A DNA stretch of 33,708 bases, from positions 1 through 33,708 of the forward strand of contig CAZUZS010000059.1 of the NCBI GenBank assembly GCA_964624795.1, in the 5' to 3' direction. The notes beneath the pieces were generated by a model. The model made no database searches. It was given only the letters and a program-made list of their open reading frames with translations, and was not told the DNA's origin. Position 1 is the first letter of the stretch, and every line of letters starts with the position of its first letter. Of this stretch, positions 17,587 to 26,834 are shown in pieces. This DNA is from CAZUZS01 sp964624795 (GTDB lineage: Bacteria; Calditrichota; Calditrichia; RBG-13-44-9). Both the position numbers and the translations under genes were made by a program.

Positions 17587-20424
17587 ATGGAGCATATTGA
17601 ATCGAAAAAAATGAGGAATAAAGAAATCTTTGCCATAATGAGGCATTCTTTTGGGATTAGCTCAAGTTTTAGTTTCGCGTTAATCTCCCTGCTGATCTCA
17701 ATGCTGAACTGGCAGCTGGCACAAGCGCAGGGAATTTCCGTTTATTATCAGAATTTTGTCAGCCATTCGGATGGCAGTCTCTGCCAGCACACACCGCCCG
17801 CAACCAGCTACACCGCTTATCTGAATGGGGACCAGAGCCGGATATTGATAGAAACGTCTCCGCGCTGGGATCCCGGCGATCCGAATATTTCCGGCAACGG
17901 CACGTTTGCAGTCGAGTTGGGTAACTTGGTCAGTCCGGCACTGGCGATAGGGGACAGCGTATTTGTGCGATTTACCTGCAATACGAATGGCGAGCAGGCG
18001 GTTTTATCTGCTGAAGTGCCCGGAATCCCCTGGTATTATTTCCCGGCAACATTAAGCCTGATTCCGGTGTATCTCCCATCGCCGCCTCAGGATGTTGTCG
18101 TTATGCCAAATGCGCAGAACCAGAGCGTCGTCAATTGGGATCAGCAGCCGGGGATGACCTACTCGGTTTACCGCACCGATTTAAAGGATACCATTTCGAC
18201 CGGTGAATCCCGGAGAATTTATCAACGCCTGGCTCAGAATCTGGCATCGGGCAGCTTCGCGGATACAACCATATCTACCACCGGCCTGTTCGGCTACATT
18301 GTTTACGCGCACTCTGCGGAAGGAGTGGTCAGCTCACATTCCCGTGAAGCGGTTGCAGGAACCCGGATTTCCGGGCTGTCGATCAGTCCGGGTGTTACGG
18401 TCGCAAAGTTGACATGGGATGCTTATACACCGCCCATCGGGAGTCTTGCCGGCTATAATATTTACCGGCGCACTGCCTCTGGCACATTCAGCCAGCCAGT
18501 TGCCTATTCCGGTGTAGACACTTTTTACACCGATTCACGTCTGAACCCGAATACCACTTACTATTATAAAGTCGCGGCACGTGTCGATCCCAATACCGAG
18601 TTTGGTGAAACCGGCGAGATTGCCGCAATAACCCTCCAATCGCAGAGCGGAATTTACACTTATGCAAATTTAAAGGTGGCGGTGGTGATCTACAAAAACA
18701 CGAATGGTGGAATAATCTCCAACAGCAGTATTCCCGGAATCGAGGCCGGACTGGAGCTTGCCAGGCTCTTTTACTGGCGCAATTCCGGAATGAAGCTGAA
18801 CCTGGAGTTTACTTATTATCCCATTGATGAGTACAAGAATTTCGGCGATCCCAACGACCTTAACGTCCAGATGACAGTTAGTGATCTCGCAAATCGTGGT
18901 GTGATGAATACCCAGTATGATATCGTTTTTCGTATCACCCCTGCTACAGCAGGCTACTGGTCGATAGGCGTGAGTAACCTGGCGTTTCCCGGCCCTTACC
19001 GTCAAACAGGGTTTTCCCAGTCCGCCTGGCCGGTAGGTACCGGCGTCGTTTATCCAGGCCATACCACGAACGTGAATTACGGACTTACCTGGGTTTTTGT
19101 GCACGAATGTCAACATGCCATCGATGCGCTTTATAATACCAATGGTCATCCCGAAATGTATCATGGTGACGCGCCGTGGGAATTTCCGGTAGCGTGCGGT
19201 GAGCAGTTTGATTTCCAGGCAAAGATGTTTCGCGATTTCCAGGCTTATGAAAACCTGCTGGTAAATTGGGGCGATATATATGAAACGGCAGATGCCGATG
19301 AAGACGGTTTTCCCGATAACGATCCGGTGGTTGCGCTGGATGAAGCGAGATTCGGAAGTCTGGCTAATTCGCAGGATTCCGACGGCGATGGGTATCACGA
19401 TAAGCAGGAAGCAATGGATGGAAATTATGCCGGCAGCAGCCCGATGGAAACCGACACCGATGGCGATGGCGTGGCCGACGGTCAGGACGCTTACCCCCGC
19501 TATCCGCTATTGACAAACATTCCCGAATTTACGCCGGTGATCGATGGTAACATCGAGAGTGGCTGGACACTGCTGGATAATGAGGTGGTCTATACACAGG
19601 AATCTTTTTCACCGCGTCTGTACATGGCCTACAATGCTGATTCCCTCTATCTTGCACTGAATCTCTCCGGTTACGGGGTTCCGCGTATTTTGTTTGATTT
19701 TCAGAACGATGGATGGTGGCATTCCAGCGGCAATACCGTGATGAAAATCAGTCCCGCCAGCGGGACATTCAGCGAATTCCATTCCTGGGACGCCAGCGAT
19801 GAAGTAAAGGCTTACAGCCTCGCCCATGGCGGCGCCGGCGGCATGTGGGATGATGATCCGGCCTACCAGGTCCGGTTCAATCGCCGGGTGATTTACCCCA
19901 ATTCCGTTCACCTTGAGGTCAGCGTGCATTCTCCTGGTTTCCAGGTGGAGATGGCTATTCCCAGGCGCGAATATGCCGGACTGATGTTGCAGGAGGGTGA
20001 TCGCATAAAACTGAATATCAATTACGAAAGGGTCAACAACGATCCCAACCAGTGGGCATGCACTTTCGACCAGTACGATTTTGCATCGTTGGTCTTGGGC
20101 GGAAGCAGCGCTATTCCCGGAGGGGATGAAGCCCCGGTCGTATCGGTATTTGATCTCCTGCAAAATTATCCTAATCCGTTTAATCCCGAAACCGAGATCC
20201 GTTTTTCAATCCCGCAGGCCGGAGAATTGCAACTGGCTATCTTCAATACACTGGGGCAGAAAGTACGCTTGCTTGTCCGTGGGAATGTCAATCCGGGTTT
20301 GCATCAGGTGAAATGGGATGGTAGGAATGATTTGGGGGTGCCGGTGCCCAGTGGCATATACTTTTATCGTCTGACATCATCTTCAGGAGAAACATTGTCC
20401 CGGAAGATGATTCTCATGCGATAA
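17587..20424 (+). CDS. Secreted metallopeptidase-like protein (HECQH) with two-Cys N-terminal module, FN3, calcium-binding repeats, CBM9-like and T9SS sorting domains
   Basis: ATG 17587 is preferred (945 residues) because AGGAGG at 17573-17578 lies 8 nt upstream; an in-frame TTG at 17545 has no such site. The signal peptide has an unusually long basic N-region and ends LAQAQ. The two-Cys module shows Cys66, PRW (92-94), VELGN (109-113) and Cys131. FN3 domains follow (the second about 259-345). The zinc motif HECQH is at 506-510, without the Asp found at the +10 position in the other two proteins; a downstream GEQFDFQAK could supply a gluzincin-type Glu ligand. Thrombospondin type 3-like calcium repeats (about 565-640: DSDGDGYHD, DTDGDGVADGQD) precede a CBM9/DOMON-like sandwich (about 645-830) and a T9SS sorting domain from 857. 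The role of the CBM-like part is inferred. Confidence 0.83.
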   Translation: MEHIESKKMRNKEIFAIMRHSFGISSSFSFALISLLISMLNWQLAQAQGISVYYQNFVSHSDGSLCQHTPPATSYTAYLNGDQSRILIETSPRWDPGDPNISGNGTFAVELGNLVSPALAIGDSVFVRFTCNTNGEQAVLSAEVPGIPWYYFPATLSLIPVYLPSPPQDVVVMPNAQNQSVVNWDQQPGMTYSVYRTDLKDTISTGESRRIYQRLAQNLASGSFADTTISTTGLFGYIVYAHSAEGVVSSHSREAVAGTRISGLSISPGVTVAKLTWDAYTPPIGSLAGYNIYRRTASGTFSQPVAYSGVDTFYTDSRLNPNTTYYYKVAARVDPNTEFGETGEIAAITLQSQSGIYTYANLKVAVVIYKNTNGGIISNSSIPGIEAGLELARLFYWRNSGMKLNLEFTYYPIDEYKNFGDPNDLNVQMTVSDLANRGVMNTQYDIVFRITPATAGYWSIGVSNLAFPGPYRQTGFSQSAWPVGTGVVYPGHTTNVNYGLTWVFVHECQHAIDALYNTNGHPEMYHGDAPWEFPVACGEQFDFQAKMFRDFQAYENLLVNWGDIYETADADEDGFPDNDPVVALDEARFGSLANSQDSDGDGYHDKQEAMDGNYAGSSPMETDTDGDGVADGQDAYPRYPLLTNIPEFTPVIDGNIESGWTLLDNEVVYTQESFSPRLYMAYNADSLYLALNLSGYGVPRILFDFQNDGWWHSSGNTVMKISPASGTFSEFHSWDASDEVKAYSLAHGGAGGMWDDDPAYQVRFNRRVIYPNSVHLEVSVHSPGFQVEMAIPRREYAGLMLQEGDRIKLNINYERVNNDPNQWACTFDQYDFASLVLGGSSAIPGGDEAPVVSVFDLLQNYPNPFNPETEIRFSIPQAGELQLAIFNTLGQKVRLLVRGNVNPGLHQVKWDGRNDLGVPVPSGIYFYRLTSSSGETLSRKMILMR

Positions 20425-20512
20425 TTGCCTGTCTGCCGGGCGAAAACCAGGTTTTTAAACAGGTTCGTCAACTTAAACGAGCTATCAGTTTTGATTTTAC
20501 AGAGTGACCAAT

Positions 20513-21229
20513 ATGCGATTTAAAATATTCATTATTCTTCTAAGTCTCCTGCCATTTTCGTTTTTGCAGGCCCATGGATATGTGTTTTCCAAGGCCAACG
20601 ACGAGATGCGGGACGATATTCGGATCGATGTTTATCCCGGATATATGACCATCATGTATCAGTCTATTTACCTTGGCCAGTTGGCGCCGCACATCCGCCT
20701 GATGATCGACACCAATGGTGATGAGCAATTAACGAAGGCAGAAATCGATACATTCTTTGCCGGCTACAAAAATTCATTGAATAAACTCCTGGAGACGATG
20801 CCGATCGATCTCGACGGAAAACCGGCGCACGTCAGGTTGGTGAACATTTTTGCAAACACCCTGGAAACCGACTCGCTTCTTGCACCCTTCCGCATTCAGA
20901 TGCTTTTCTCGGTTGATGCTGTCGAGATTCAGCAGGGGGAGCACGAGCTGGTGATCGATCCCAAAATACTATTCGAAAACGGTAGCTTTTTTATCGATAT
21001 GGCGAAACGGCGGGTGGAATTTTCCGAAAAGCAGGTGAAGGCCATTGGGCGATTTTTACAGGTCAGCGTTTATGGCTCGGACGGAATGCATTTTATATCC
21101 ACCTACCCCGGCCGTCTTAAAAAAGGCGATAAAATGGTGTTTATCTATGGGGTATTTTATGACGACACAATCTTGGGCATCGATTCTTCCCAGGCATACA
21201 AATTCCGCATAAAATTCAAAGTATCGTAA
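20513..21229 (+). CDS. Periplasmic EF-hand accessory protein of a NicO-type metal transporter
   Basis: ATG 20513 gives 238 residues and a clean signal peptide (about 1-20, ending FLQA); an in-frame GTG at 20504 would add three residues and cannot be excluded. After predicted cleavage the mature protein begins HGYVFSK, with an N-terminal His that could bind metal. Residues 66-77, DTNGDEQLTKAE, match a complete EF-hand calcium loop. The strand pattern, the EF-hand and a following DLDGKPAHV segment resemble the exported domains that accompany NicO-family nickel/cobalt transporters in other bacteria. The transporter gene starts 9 nt after the stop codon, supporting a shared role and transcript. 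The pairing is inferred from context and pattern; the metal is not known. Confidence 0.65.
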   Translation: MRFKIFIILLSLLPFSFLQAHGYVFSKANDEMRDDIRIDVYPGYMTIMYQSIYLGQLAPHIRLMIDTNGDEQLTKAEIDTFFAGYKNSLNKLLETMPIDLDGKPAHVRLVNIFANTLETDSLLAPFRIQMLFSVDAVEIQQGEHELVIDPKILFENGSFFIDMAKRRVEFSEKQVKAIGRFLQVSVYGSDGMHFISTYPGRLKKGDKMVFIYGVFYDDTILGIDSSQAYKFRIKFKVS

Positions 21230-21238
21230 GGCAGGTCT

Positions 21239-22129
21239 GTGAACCAGAATATTGTGAAAGAAATTCTTTATAATCAAAACATCAGCCCGGCGATGATGGC
21301 GCTGGTGCTGGGTGTGGCGTTTGTGTTGGGGGCGATTCACGCCATGGGCCCCGGACACGGAAAATCGCTGATGGCGGCTTACCTGGTAGGCGCCAAAGGC
21401 AAAGTGCAGGATGCGCTGGTGCTTGGGCTGACCATCACCATTTCCCATGTTTTCAGTGTGATTGTGATTGGACTGGTGGCGCTTCAGGTTACGGATTTCT
21501 TCAAAACCGAAAAAGTCAGCCTCTGGTTGGGACTGGTTTCAGGCATCCTGATAGTGGTGATCGGGTTATGGTTATTCGTCTCACGATTCAGGAACCTGAG
21601 GAGAAAGTCCGCAAGGGAGAACTTTGTCGGATTGGAGAAATCGCAAAGCGGGGAGTTGCAATTGGGTGTGATTGCACCCGTAGAAGCGAACTCTTGCCTG
21701 ACGTCTCAAGAGCGCCATAGCTACTATTTGGCAAATGATTCATTGATTCACTCACATCCAAACGGGGAAGGTCATACCCATTCTCAGGGCCATGGCCATC
21801 ACCACCATCATTACAATCCGGATATGTCTTTATGGAGCAATATTGCATTGGGCGTTTCCGGGGGAATTGTCCCCTGTCCCAAGGCCATTGTCATTTTACT
21901 GTTGGCTATATCGCTGCAAAGAATCGGGCTGGGCATCGTGATCATATCGGTTTTCAGCCTGGGCCTGGCGGCGGTATTGATCGCAATCGGCATTATTATG
22001 GTGAAAGCTTCTCACCTGCTGAAAGGAAAATTTGAGGACCGCCGAATACAGTTTCTGCCGGTGCTCGGATCGCTGGTGATTATCGCCTTAGGGCTGTTTT
22101 TGTCAGTTAGAACCATTTTAATTATGTGA
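21239..22129 (+). CDS. NicO/RcnA-family nickel/cobalt transporter
   Basis: This 296-residue inner-membrane protein starts at GTG 21239. TM1 carries the family motif HAMGPGHGKSLMAAYLVG, TM2 has TITISHVFSV, and a third helix follows (LWLGLVSGILIVVIGLWLF). A long cytoplasmic or periplasmic loop is rich in His (HSHPNGEGHTHS, GHGHHHHH), a probable metal-binding segment. The second half has GIVPCPKAIVILLLA and FSLGLAAVLIAIG, both typical of NicO proteins, and a last helix ending VRTILIM. Members of the family move Ni2+ or Co2+, mostly outwards in RcnA. Export or import cannot be decided from sequence. It forms a two-gene unit with the EF-hand protein. The family call is firm. Confidence 0.88.
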   Translation: MNQNIVKEILYNQNISPAMMALVLGVAFVLGAIHAMGPGHGKSLMAAYLVGAKGKVQDALVLGLTITISHVFSVIVIGLVALQVTDFFKTEKVSLWLGLVSGILIVVIGLWLFVSRFRNLRRKSARENFVGLEKSQSGELQLGVIAPVEANSCLTSQERHSYYLANDSLIHSHPNGEGHTHSQGHGHHHHHYNPDMSLWSNIALGVSGGIVPCPKAIVILLLAISLQRIGLGIVIISVFSLGLAAVLIAIGIIMVKASHLLKGKFEDRRIQFLPVLGSLVIIALGLFLSVRTILIM

Positions 22130-22171
22130 TCTTGAGAAAATGTTAGGATGCCGGTACACAACAGTGAATTC

Positions 22172-22259
22172 AGTTTTATCATTTCGAAGCAGAGCAAAAG
22201 TTTTGAGAAACGCCCGCAGGGAAAGATTCCTCCCTGCGGCTGAAATAACAGTTTTGTTT
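22172..22259. repeat. Hairpin element resembling dispersed ATTTCGA-type repeats
   Basis: The gap between the transporter gene and the GH97 gene contains a perfect 9-bp stem, CCGCAGGGA (22214-22222) with TCCCTGCGG (22231-22239). It is flanked by roughly inverted ends, ATCATTTCGA at 22178-22187 and TGAAATAAC at 22241-22249. This layout resembles miniature intergenic repeats common in some bacteria. A loose GTTTTGTTT tract follows the stem by 11 nt, so it may also act as a weak terminator of the transporter operon. Only one copy is seen in the window. Confidence 0.4.
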
Positions 22260-22288
22260 GATAATTAGATATGGTAGCGAGGAGCGCT

Positions 22289-24277
22289 ATGGTGAAAATG
22301 ATTCCTGTGATAATTTCAATCATTATCTTTTCTTTCCTTAATTCAGGTTATGCCGCAGAAACTGTAACTTCGCCCGATGGCCAGGTCCAAATCAACATCG
22401 GAATGGGGAAATTCTCACAACCGTTTCCGGTGGGAAATTATCTCTTTTATGAAATTTCTTATGCCGGAAAAATCATTGTTCAGCAATCGCCGGTTCGGAT
22501 AAGCCTACAAAAGGGGCAGGCAATCGGCGCCGGTCTGAAGATTGTAGACAAAACCGGGTGCATGGTCGATGAAGTGTCTGAGCTGCCATACGGCAAAACC
22601 AGCAATCTGCATGACTACTGCAACGAACTCACGCTTTATCTTCAGGAAAACTCAGGGGCGCGGCGTCGGTTTAGTTTGACGGCCCGCGCTTATAATGACG
22701 CTGTTGCTTTTCGATTGCAGATTCCGCGGCAGCCAGAGCTTAAAAATTTAGTTGTTCGGAATGAAGAAACTTATGTGCGATTACATCCCGGAACTGCCTA
22801 CGCGCTGCCGCTCAAGCATTTTCAGACACCCTATGAAAACAATTACACGATACTTCCTACTTCCGAATTGCAGTCGCTGAAATTGATCGGGATGCCGCTG
22901 CTGGTGGGGCTGGATTCCGGGCCGTGGGTGGCAATCACTGAGGCTGATCTGGATGATTACCCCGGGATGTACCTCACGCCATTTCCTGGCGAGAAAAATA
23001 CGCTGGTGAGTCGCCTGGCGCCGCTAACCACCGATTCAACCATTGCAGCCAAAATTTCTACGCCGCACGACCTGCCCTGGCGGGTCTTCATGATTTCCGA
23101 TAGTCCCGGCAAATTGATTGAATCCAATGTTATCCTGAACCTCAGCAAACCGAATAAGATTGAAAATACTGCCTGGATTAAACCAGGCAAAGTGGCCTGG
23201 CCGTGGTGGTCGGGCAGGGTGGTGGAAGGCCGCGATTTCAATGGTGGAATGAATACCGCTACGATGAAATATTACACTGATTTCGCTGCAAATGCCGGGC
23301 TGGAATACCTGCTTATCGATGCCGAGTGGTACGGGAAACATGACACACCAAAGGAAGACATTACCACCACCATCCCGGAAGTAGATTTGCCCGAAATAAT
23401 TCGCTATGCCGATTCCAAGGGTGTGGGCATTTTTCTGTGGGTTTACTGGGAGTGCGTGCGAGATCAGATGCAAAAAGCATTTCCCCTTTATGAAAAATGG
23501 GGAATCAAAGGCGTGAAGGTGGACTACATGAATCGGGATGATCAGGATATGGTGAATTTTTACCGGGACGTAGTGAACACCGCCGCCCGCTACCATCTGT
23601 TGGTCGATTTTCATGGCGCTTACAAACCGACAGGACTGCGGCGAGCGTATCCCAATCTGATCGTTCGGGAAGGCGTCCTGGGGATGGAATACAGCAAATG
23701 GAGCGAGCGCTGCAATCCCGGACATGAGCTGATCCTGCCATACACGCGGATGCTGGCGGGGCCAATGGACTTTACTCCCGGTGCATTTCATGTTGCGGAC
23801 CGGGAGAATTTTAAAGCCCAATTCACAGGGCCGATGGCGGAAGGCACCCGCGCCCATCAGTTGGCCATGTATGTGGTATATGAATCGCCGCTGCAGATGG
23901 TTGTGGATCACCCGGCTTCATTTTTTGGACAGATCGGCTACCAGTTTCTAAAGGATGTGCCTTCGGTGTGGGACGAGACGAAATTCCTGGATGGGAAAGT
24001 TGGCGATTACATTGTCATGGCCCGCCGAAATGGGGAAGACTGGTATCTGGGTGCCATGACGGACTGGACAGCGCGGGATTTGAATCTCCCGCTGATCTTC
24101 CTGGGGGAAGGGAAATACATGGCGCAAATTTATAAGGATGGACCAAATGCCGGCAACGATCCGACGCAGGTTGCAGCGGAAATTCACGTGGTTACGGCGA
24201 CCGATTCTCTGCCGGTTTCACTGGCTTCAGGTGGGGGCTGCGCGGTGCGATTTGTACCAACCTGGACGCCGGAATAA
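22289..24277 (+). CDS. Glycoside hydrolase family 97 enzyme (retaining alpha-galactosidase-type)
   Basis: ATG 22289 (662 residues) is preferred over the in-frame ATG 22271 because AGGAG at 22280-22284 lies just upstream, though only 4 nt away. A signal peptide ends NSGYAAE. The N-terminal super-sandwich (about 27-270) begins TVTSPDGQVQINIG. The catalytic barrel starts near VAWPWWSGR (302) and includes LEYLLIDAEWYG, GVKVDYMN and NLIVREGVLGMEYSKW. Asp412 in KVDYM sits where retaining GH97 enzymes have their nucleophile, whereas inverting SusB-type members lack it. Glu461 in LIVREGV is a candidate acid/base. TRMLAGPMDFTPGAF is a further family signature. There is no T9SS sorting domain, so the enzyme is probably periplasmic. 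Family call firm; alpha-galactosidase specificity is inferred from the nucleophile. Confidence 0.9.
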   Translation: MVKMIPVIISIIIFSFLNSGYAAETVTSPDGQVQINIGMGKFSQPFPVGNYLFYEISYAGKIIVQQSPVRISLQKGQAIGAGLKIVDKTGCMVDEVSELPYGKTSNLHDYCNELTLYLQENSGARRRFSLTARAYNDAVAFRLQIPRQPELKNLVVRNEETYVRLHPGTAYALPLKHFQTPYENNYTILPTSELQSLKLIGMPLLVGLDSGPWVAITEADLDDYPGMYLTPFPGEKNTLVSRLAPLTTDSTIAAKISTPHDLPWRVFMISDSPGKLIESNVILNLSKPNKIENTAWIKPGKVAWPWWSGRVVEGRDFNGGMNTATMKYYTDFAANAGLEYLLIDAEWYGKHDTPKEDITTTIPEVDLPEIIRYADSKGVGIFLWVYWECVRDQMQKAFPLYEKWGIKGVKVDYMNRDDQDMVNFYRDVVNTAARYHLLVDFHGAYKPTGLRRAYPNLIVREGVLGMEYSKWSERCNPGHELILPYTRMLAGPMDFTPGAFHVADRENFKAQFTGPMAEGTRAHQLAMYVVYESPLQMVVDHPASFFGQIGYQFLKDVPSVWDETKFLDGKVGDYIVMARRNGEDWYLGAMTDWTARDLNLPLIFLGEGKYMAQIYKDGPNAGNDPTQVAAEIHVVTATDSLPVSLASGGGCAVRFVPTWTPE

Positions 24278-24608
24278 GTTGCGCAATTTTAATAACCGGG
24301 CGATTTAATGGGCAGAAAGAATGGGAATTCAAGCTTAACCGGTGGTCACAGCTTATATAACTGGGAATGAATTGATGCGAAATATGTCCAAAAAATACGG
24401 ATTCGTTTCGATGAATATTGATTTTGGATTTCCGATTGAATTCTGTAGATGCCTGCTTCCAAAGGGGACATGTTCTTTTTTTGCTGTAGCGGGGGAGGAG
24501 ATTTTTTTGAGATATAAAAACCGGTATCACGATGGCCCAAAATAAGGGCTTCCTGCAAATAAATTTTTTGACAGGATTAATTTTCAAAGTCAAATGAAGG
24601 AGGAGAAT
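24278..24608. other. Intergenic region of 331 nt without a gene
   Basis: No coding region with a signal peptide or ribosome binding site is seen on either strand. The sequence is AT-rich with T-tracts at 24474-24482 and 24502-24508 and a TATAAA at 24513-24518. TTGACA occurs at 24568-24573, but no suitable -10 element lies 17 nt downstream, so no promoter is called. It ends in the strong ribosome binding site AAGGAGGAG of the beta-helix gene. Confidence 0.5.
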
Positions 24609-26834
24609 ATGCAACGTTCAATTACAGACAAGCTTAATTATTTCTCGTTCATTTTGGTTTTATTATTTGTGTTCCAGCTTGCTGCCTGGAACACCGTGTT
24701 CGGGGGAACGATCTATGTCGATGCTTCCGCGGACACCGCATCTGCCAACGGGACTATGGCAAATCCGTTTCCCGGCATCGACATGGGCTGTCTTGCGGCT
24801 GCAAACGGCGACACAATTATGGTTTTGCCGGGCACATACGGGAATGCCAACATTCCTGCCCCGCGGCCGGACAGCCTTACAATTATCTCTTCCGATGGCG
24901 CGGCGACGACCGTGATCGATGGCGGCCAAACGCAAGATCTCTCCTTTGGCATTGTTTTTCGGGCCGGGCGTGGCTGGACGGTGGACGGCTTCACTTTTAT
25001 CAATATTGGCGCTGCTACGCCGGGTTCAGGATATGCCTGTGGTGTCTACAATGACAACAGGGCGAGCGGCGTGGCGGATACGACAGTAGTCAACGTAGTG
25101 CGCAATTGTGTGTTCATGGCACCACAAATTCGAGGCATCTGGGTTCAGAAGGGAACCAAAGTGCTGATTGAGCACAACTATTTTATTCGTACGGGAGCGA
25201 ATGCAGTCCTTTCGTATGGATTTACCAATTTTTTCAATAACACCGTGGTGAGCACCGATACCCTCTCCCCGGATGGCGCTAACAGCGGTGTGTATCAAGC
25301 CGGGGACGGCGGTTCCAACGGCATCATGAAGGTGAAGAATAATATATTTTGGGATAATTATGTGGGCATCATCCGGGCTGGCGATAGCTTTCTGTATTCA
25401 TCCTACAATCTGTATTATGAAAATTATGTGGATGCGATTGGTGTAACGGCAAATTACGGGCATGATGTGATGGATGATCCGCTGTTTCTGGATGCGGCAA
25501 GTGATGATTATCGTTTGCAGGTGGGAAGCCCGGCTATCGATGCCGGCATTGACGTTGGGATGGCGTACCAGGGAGCGGCACCGAATATGGGCGCCTATGA
25601 AGGCGACGGGATTTTGCTCACTATTTATGTGAATGCAACTGCCGACACAGCATCGGCCAACGGCACACAAGCGCATCCTTACCCGGGAATCGATATGGCT
25701 TGCCAGGCAGCTATTGATGGAGCCACCATTTTGGTGGCGCCGGGAACATACGGCAATTGCTACATCGATGCGCCCCGCCCGTCGGGCCTTACCATTCAAT
25801 CCACGAACGGTGCTGCGACAACGATTATCGACGGCGCCCAGACGACCAACTTTACTTTTGGAATTGTCATTCGAGCTGGAAGCGGCTGGACGGTGGACGG
25901 ATTTACCTTCATAAATATTGGTGCCAACAACTCGGGTTCAGGGTATGCCTGCGGTGTTTACAACGATAACCGGGAGAGCGGCATAGCAGACACAACCGTG
26001 GTAAGCGCAGTTCGAAATTGTGTGTTTGTGGAACCACAAATTCGGGGCATCTGGGTTCAGAAGGGAACCAAAGTGTTGATCGAGCACAACTATTTTATGC
26101 GGGCCGGGGCGAATGCAGTGCTCTCGTACGGTTTCACCAATTTTTTCAACAACACCGTAGCGAGCACCGATACGCTTTCGCCGGACGGCGCCAACAGCGG
26201 TGTATATCAGGCCGGGGATGGTGGTTCGAACGGCATCATGAAAGTGAAGAATAATATATTTTGGGATAATTATGTGGGTATCATCCGTGCCGGCGATAGC
26301 TTCCTGTATTCATCCTACAATCTGTATTACGAAAATTATGTCGATGCAATTGGGGTAACGGCAAATTACGGGCACGATGTAACGGATGATCCGTTGTTTG
26401 TGAGCGTCCCAAATGATGATTACCGCTTGCGGGTCGGGAGCCCGGCCATCGATGTCGGGACGGATGTCGGACTGCCATTCGTGGGAGTTGCCCCGGATCT
26501 TGGCGCCTATGAAGGAACCGGCGTGGTGGGGATTCAAAATAAATCCACGGTTCCCAGCCAGTTTGCCTTGAAACAGAATTATCCAAATCCTTTCAATCCC
26601 ACTACCACAATCAAATATGAGATTGCCCGGCTGGTGGATGTGAAGCTGGTCATCTACAATTCTTTGGGGCAGGAAGTGGCGGTTCTGGTAAACAAACGGC
26701 AGCAAGCAGGCTATTACCAGGTGAAATGGGATGGCAGAAATTATGCAGGAGAACGCGTCGGCAGCGGCATCTATTTTTATCAGCTCAAAGCGGGGGATCA
26801 TATCGAAACCGCAAAAATGCTGCTGGTGAAGTAG
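24609..26834 (+). CDS. Secreted right-handed beta-helix protein with internal tandem duplication and T9SS sorting domain
   Basis: ATG 24609 (741 residues) is the likely start: AAGGAGGAG at 24597-24605 lies just upstream, while an in-frame ATG at 24594 precedes that site. A signal peptide ends near TVFGG. Two copies of a unit of about 304 residues follow, each opening TIYV(D/N)A and closing LGAYEG or MGAYEG; their starts, at 24708 and 25620, are 912 nt apart. Each has PGTYGN, WTVDGFTFINIG, RNCVF, KNNIFWDN and SPAID motifs typical of parallel beta-helix (pectate-lyase-like, DUF1565-type) proteins. A T9SS sorting domain (KQNYPNPFNPTT to KMLLVK) ends the protein. No catalytic residues can be assigned; binding or cleavage of a polysaccharide is inference. 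An AT-rich 331-nt region precedes it. Confidence 0.85.
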   Translation: MQRSITDKLNYFSFILVLLFVFQLAAWNTVFGGTIYVDASADTASANGTMANPFPGIDMGCLAAANGDTIMVLPGTYGNANIPAPRPDSLTIISSDGAATTVIDGGQTQDLSFGIVFRAGRGWTVDGFTFINIGAATPGSGYACGVYNDNRASGVADTTVVNVVRNCVFMAPQIRGIWVQKGTKVLIEHNYFIRTGANAVLSYGFTNFFNNTVVSTDTLSPDGANSGVYQAGDGGSNGIMKVKNNIFWDNYVGIIRAGDSFLYSSYNLYYENYVDAIGVTANYGHDVMDDPLFLDAASDDYRLQVGSPAIDAGIDVGMAYQGAAPNMGAYEGDGILLTIYVNATADTASANGTQAHPYPGIDMACQAAIDGATILVAPGTYGNCYIDAPRPSGLTIQSTNGAATTIIDGAQTTNFTFGIVIRAGSGWTVDGFTFINIGANNSGSGYACGVYNDNRESGIADTTVVSAVRNCVFVEPQIRGIWVQKGTKVLIEHNYFMRAGANAVLSYGFTNFFNNTVASTDTLSPDGANSGVYQAGDGGSNGIMKVKNNIFWDNYVGIIRAGDSFLYSSYNLYYENYVDAIGVTANYGHDVTDDPLFVSVPNDDYRLRVGSPAIDVGTDVGLPFVGVAPDLGAYEGTGVVGIQNKSTVPSQFALKQNYPNPFNPTTTIKYEIARLVDVKLVIYNSLGQEVAVLVNKRQQAGYYQVKWDGRNYAGERVGSGIYFYQLKAGDHIETAKMLLVK
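24708..26531 (+). repeat. Tandem 912-nt duplication within the beta-helix gene
   Basis: Unit 1 spans about 24708-25619 and unit 2 about 25620-26531, in phase with the reading frame. In the best conserved stretch of 129 codons (RNCVF to DDPLF) only 6 amino acids differ, while about 36 codons differ silently. Shared blocks such as the codons for KNNIFWDNYVG are identical in DNA. Confidence 0.9.

Noticed and set aside
18670..19398. A minus-strand frame of 242 codons inside the third HExxH protein gene
   Set aside because: It is a shadow of the coding strand with no plausible product or ribosome binding site.
23036..23911. A long minus-strand frame (291 codons) inside the GH97 gene
   Set aside because: It is antisense to the conserved catalytic barrel and has no signal or domain of its own.
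24568..24596. Possible promoter with TTGACA before the beta-helix gene
   Set aside because: No -10-like hexamer lies at suitable distance, and the position overlaps the ribosome binding site.
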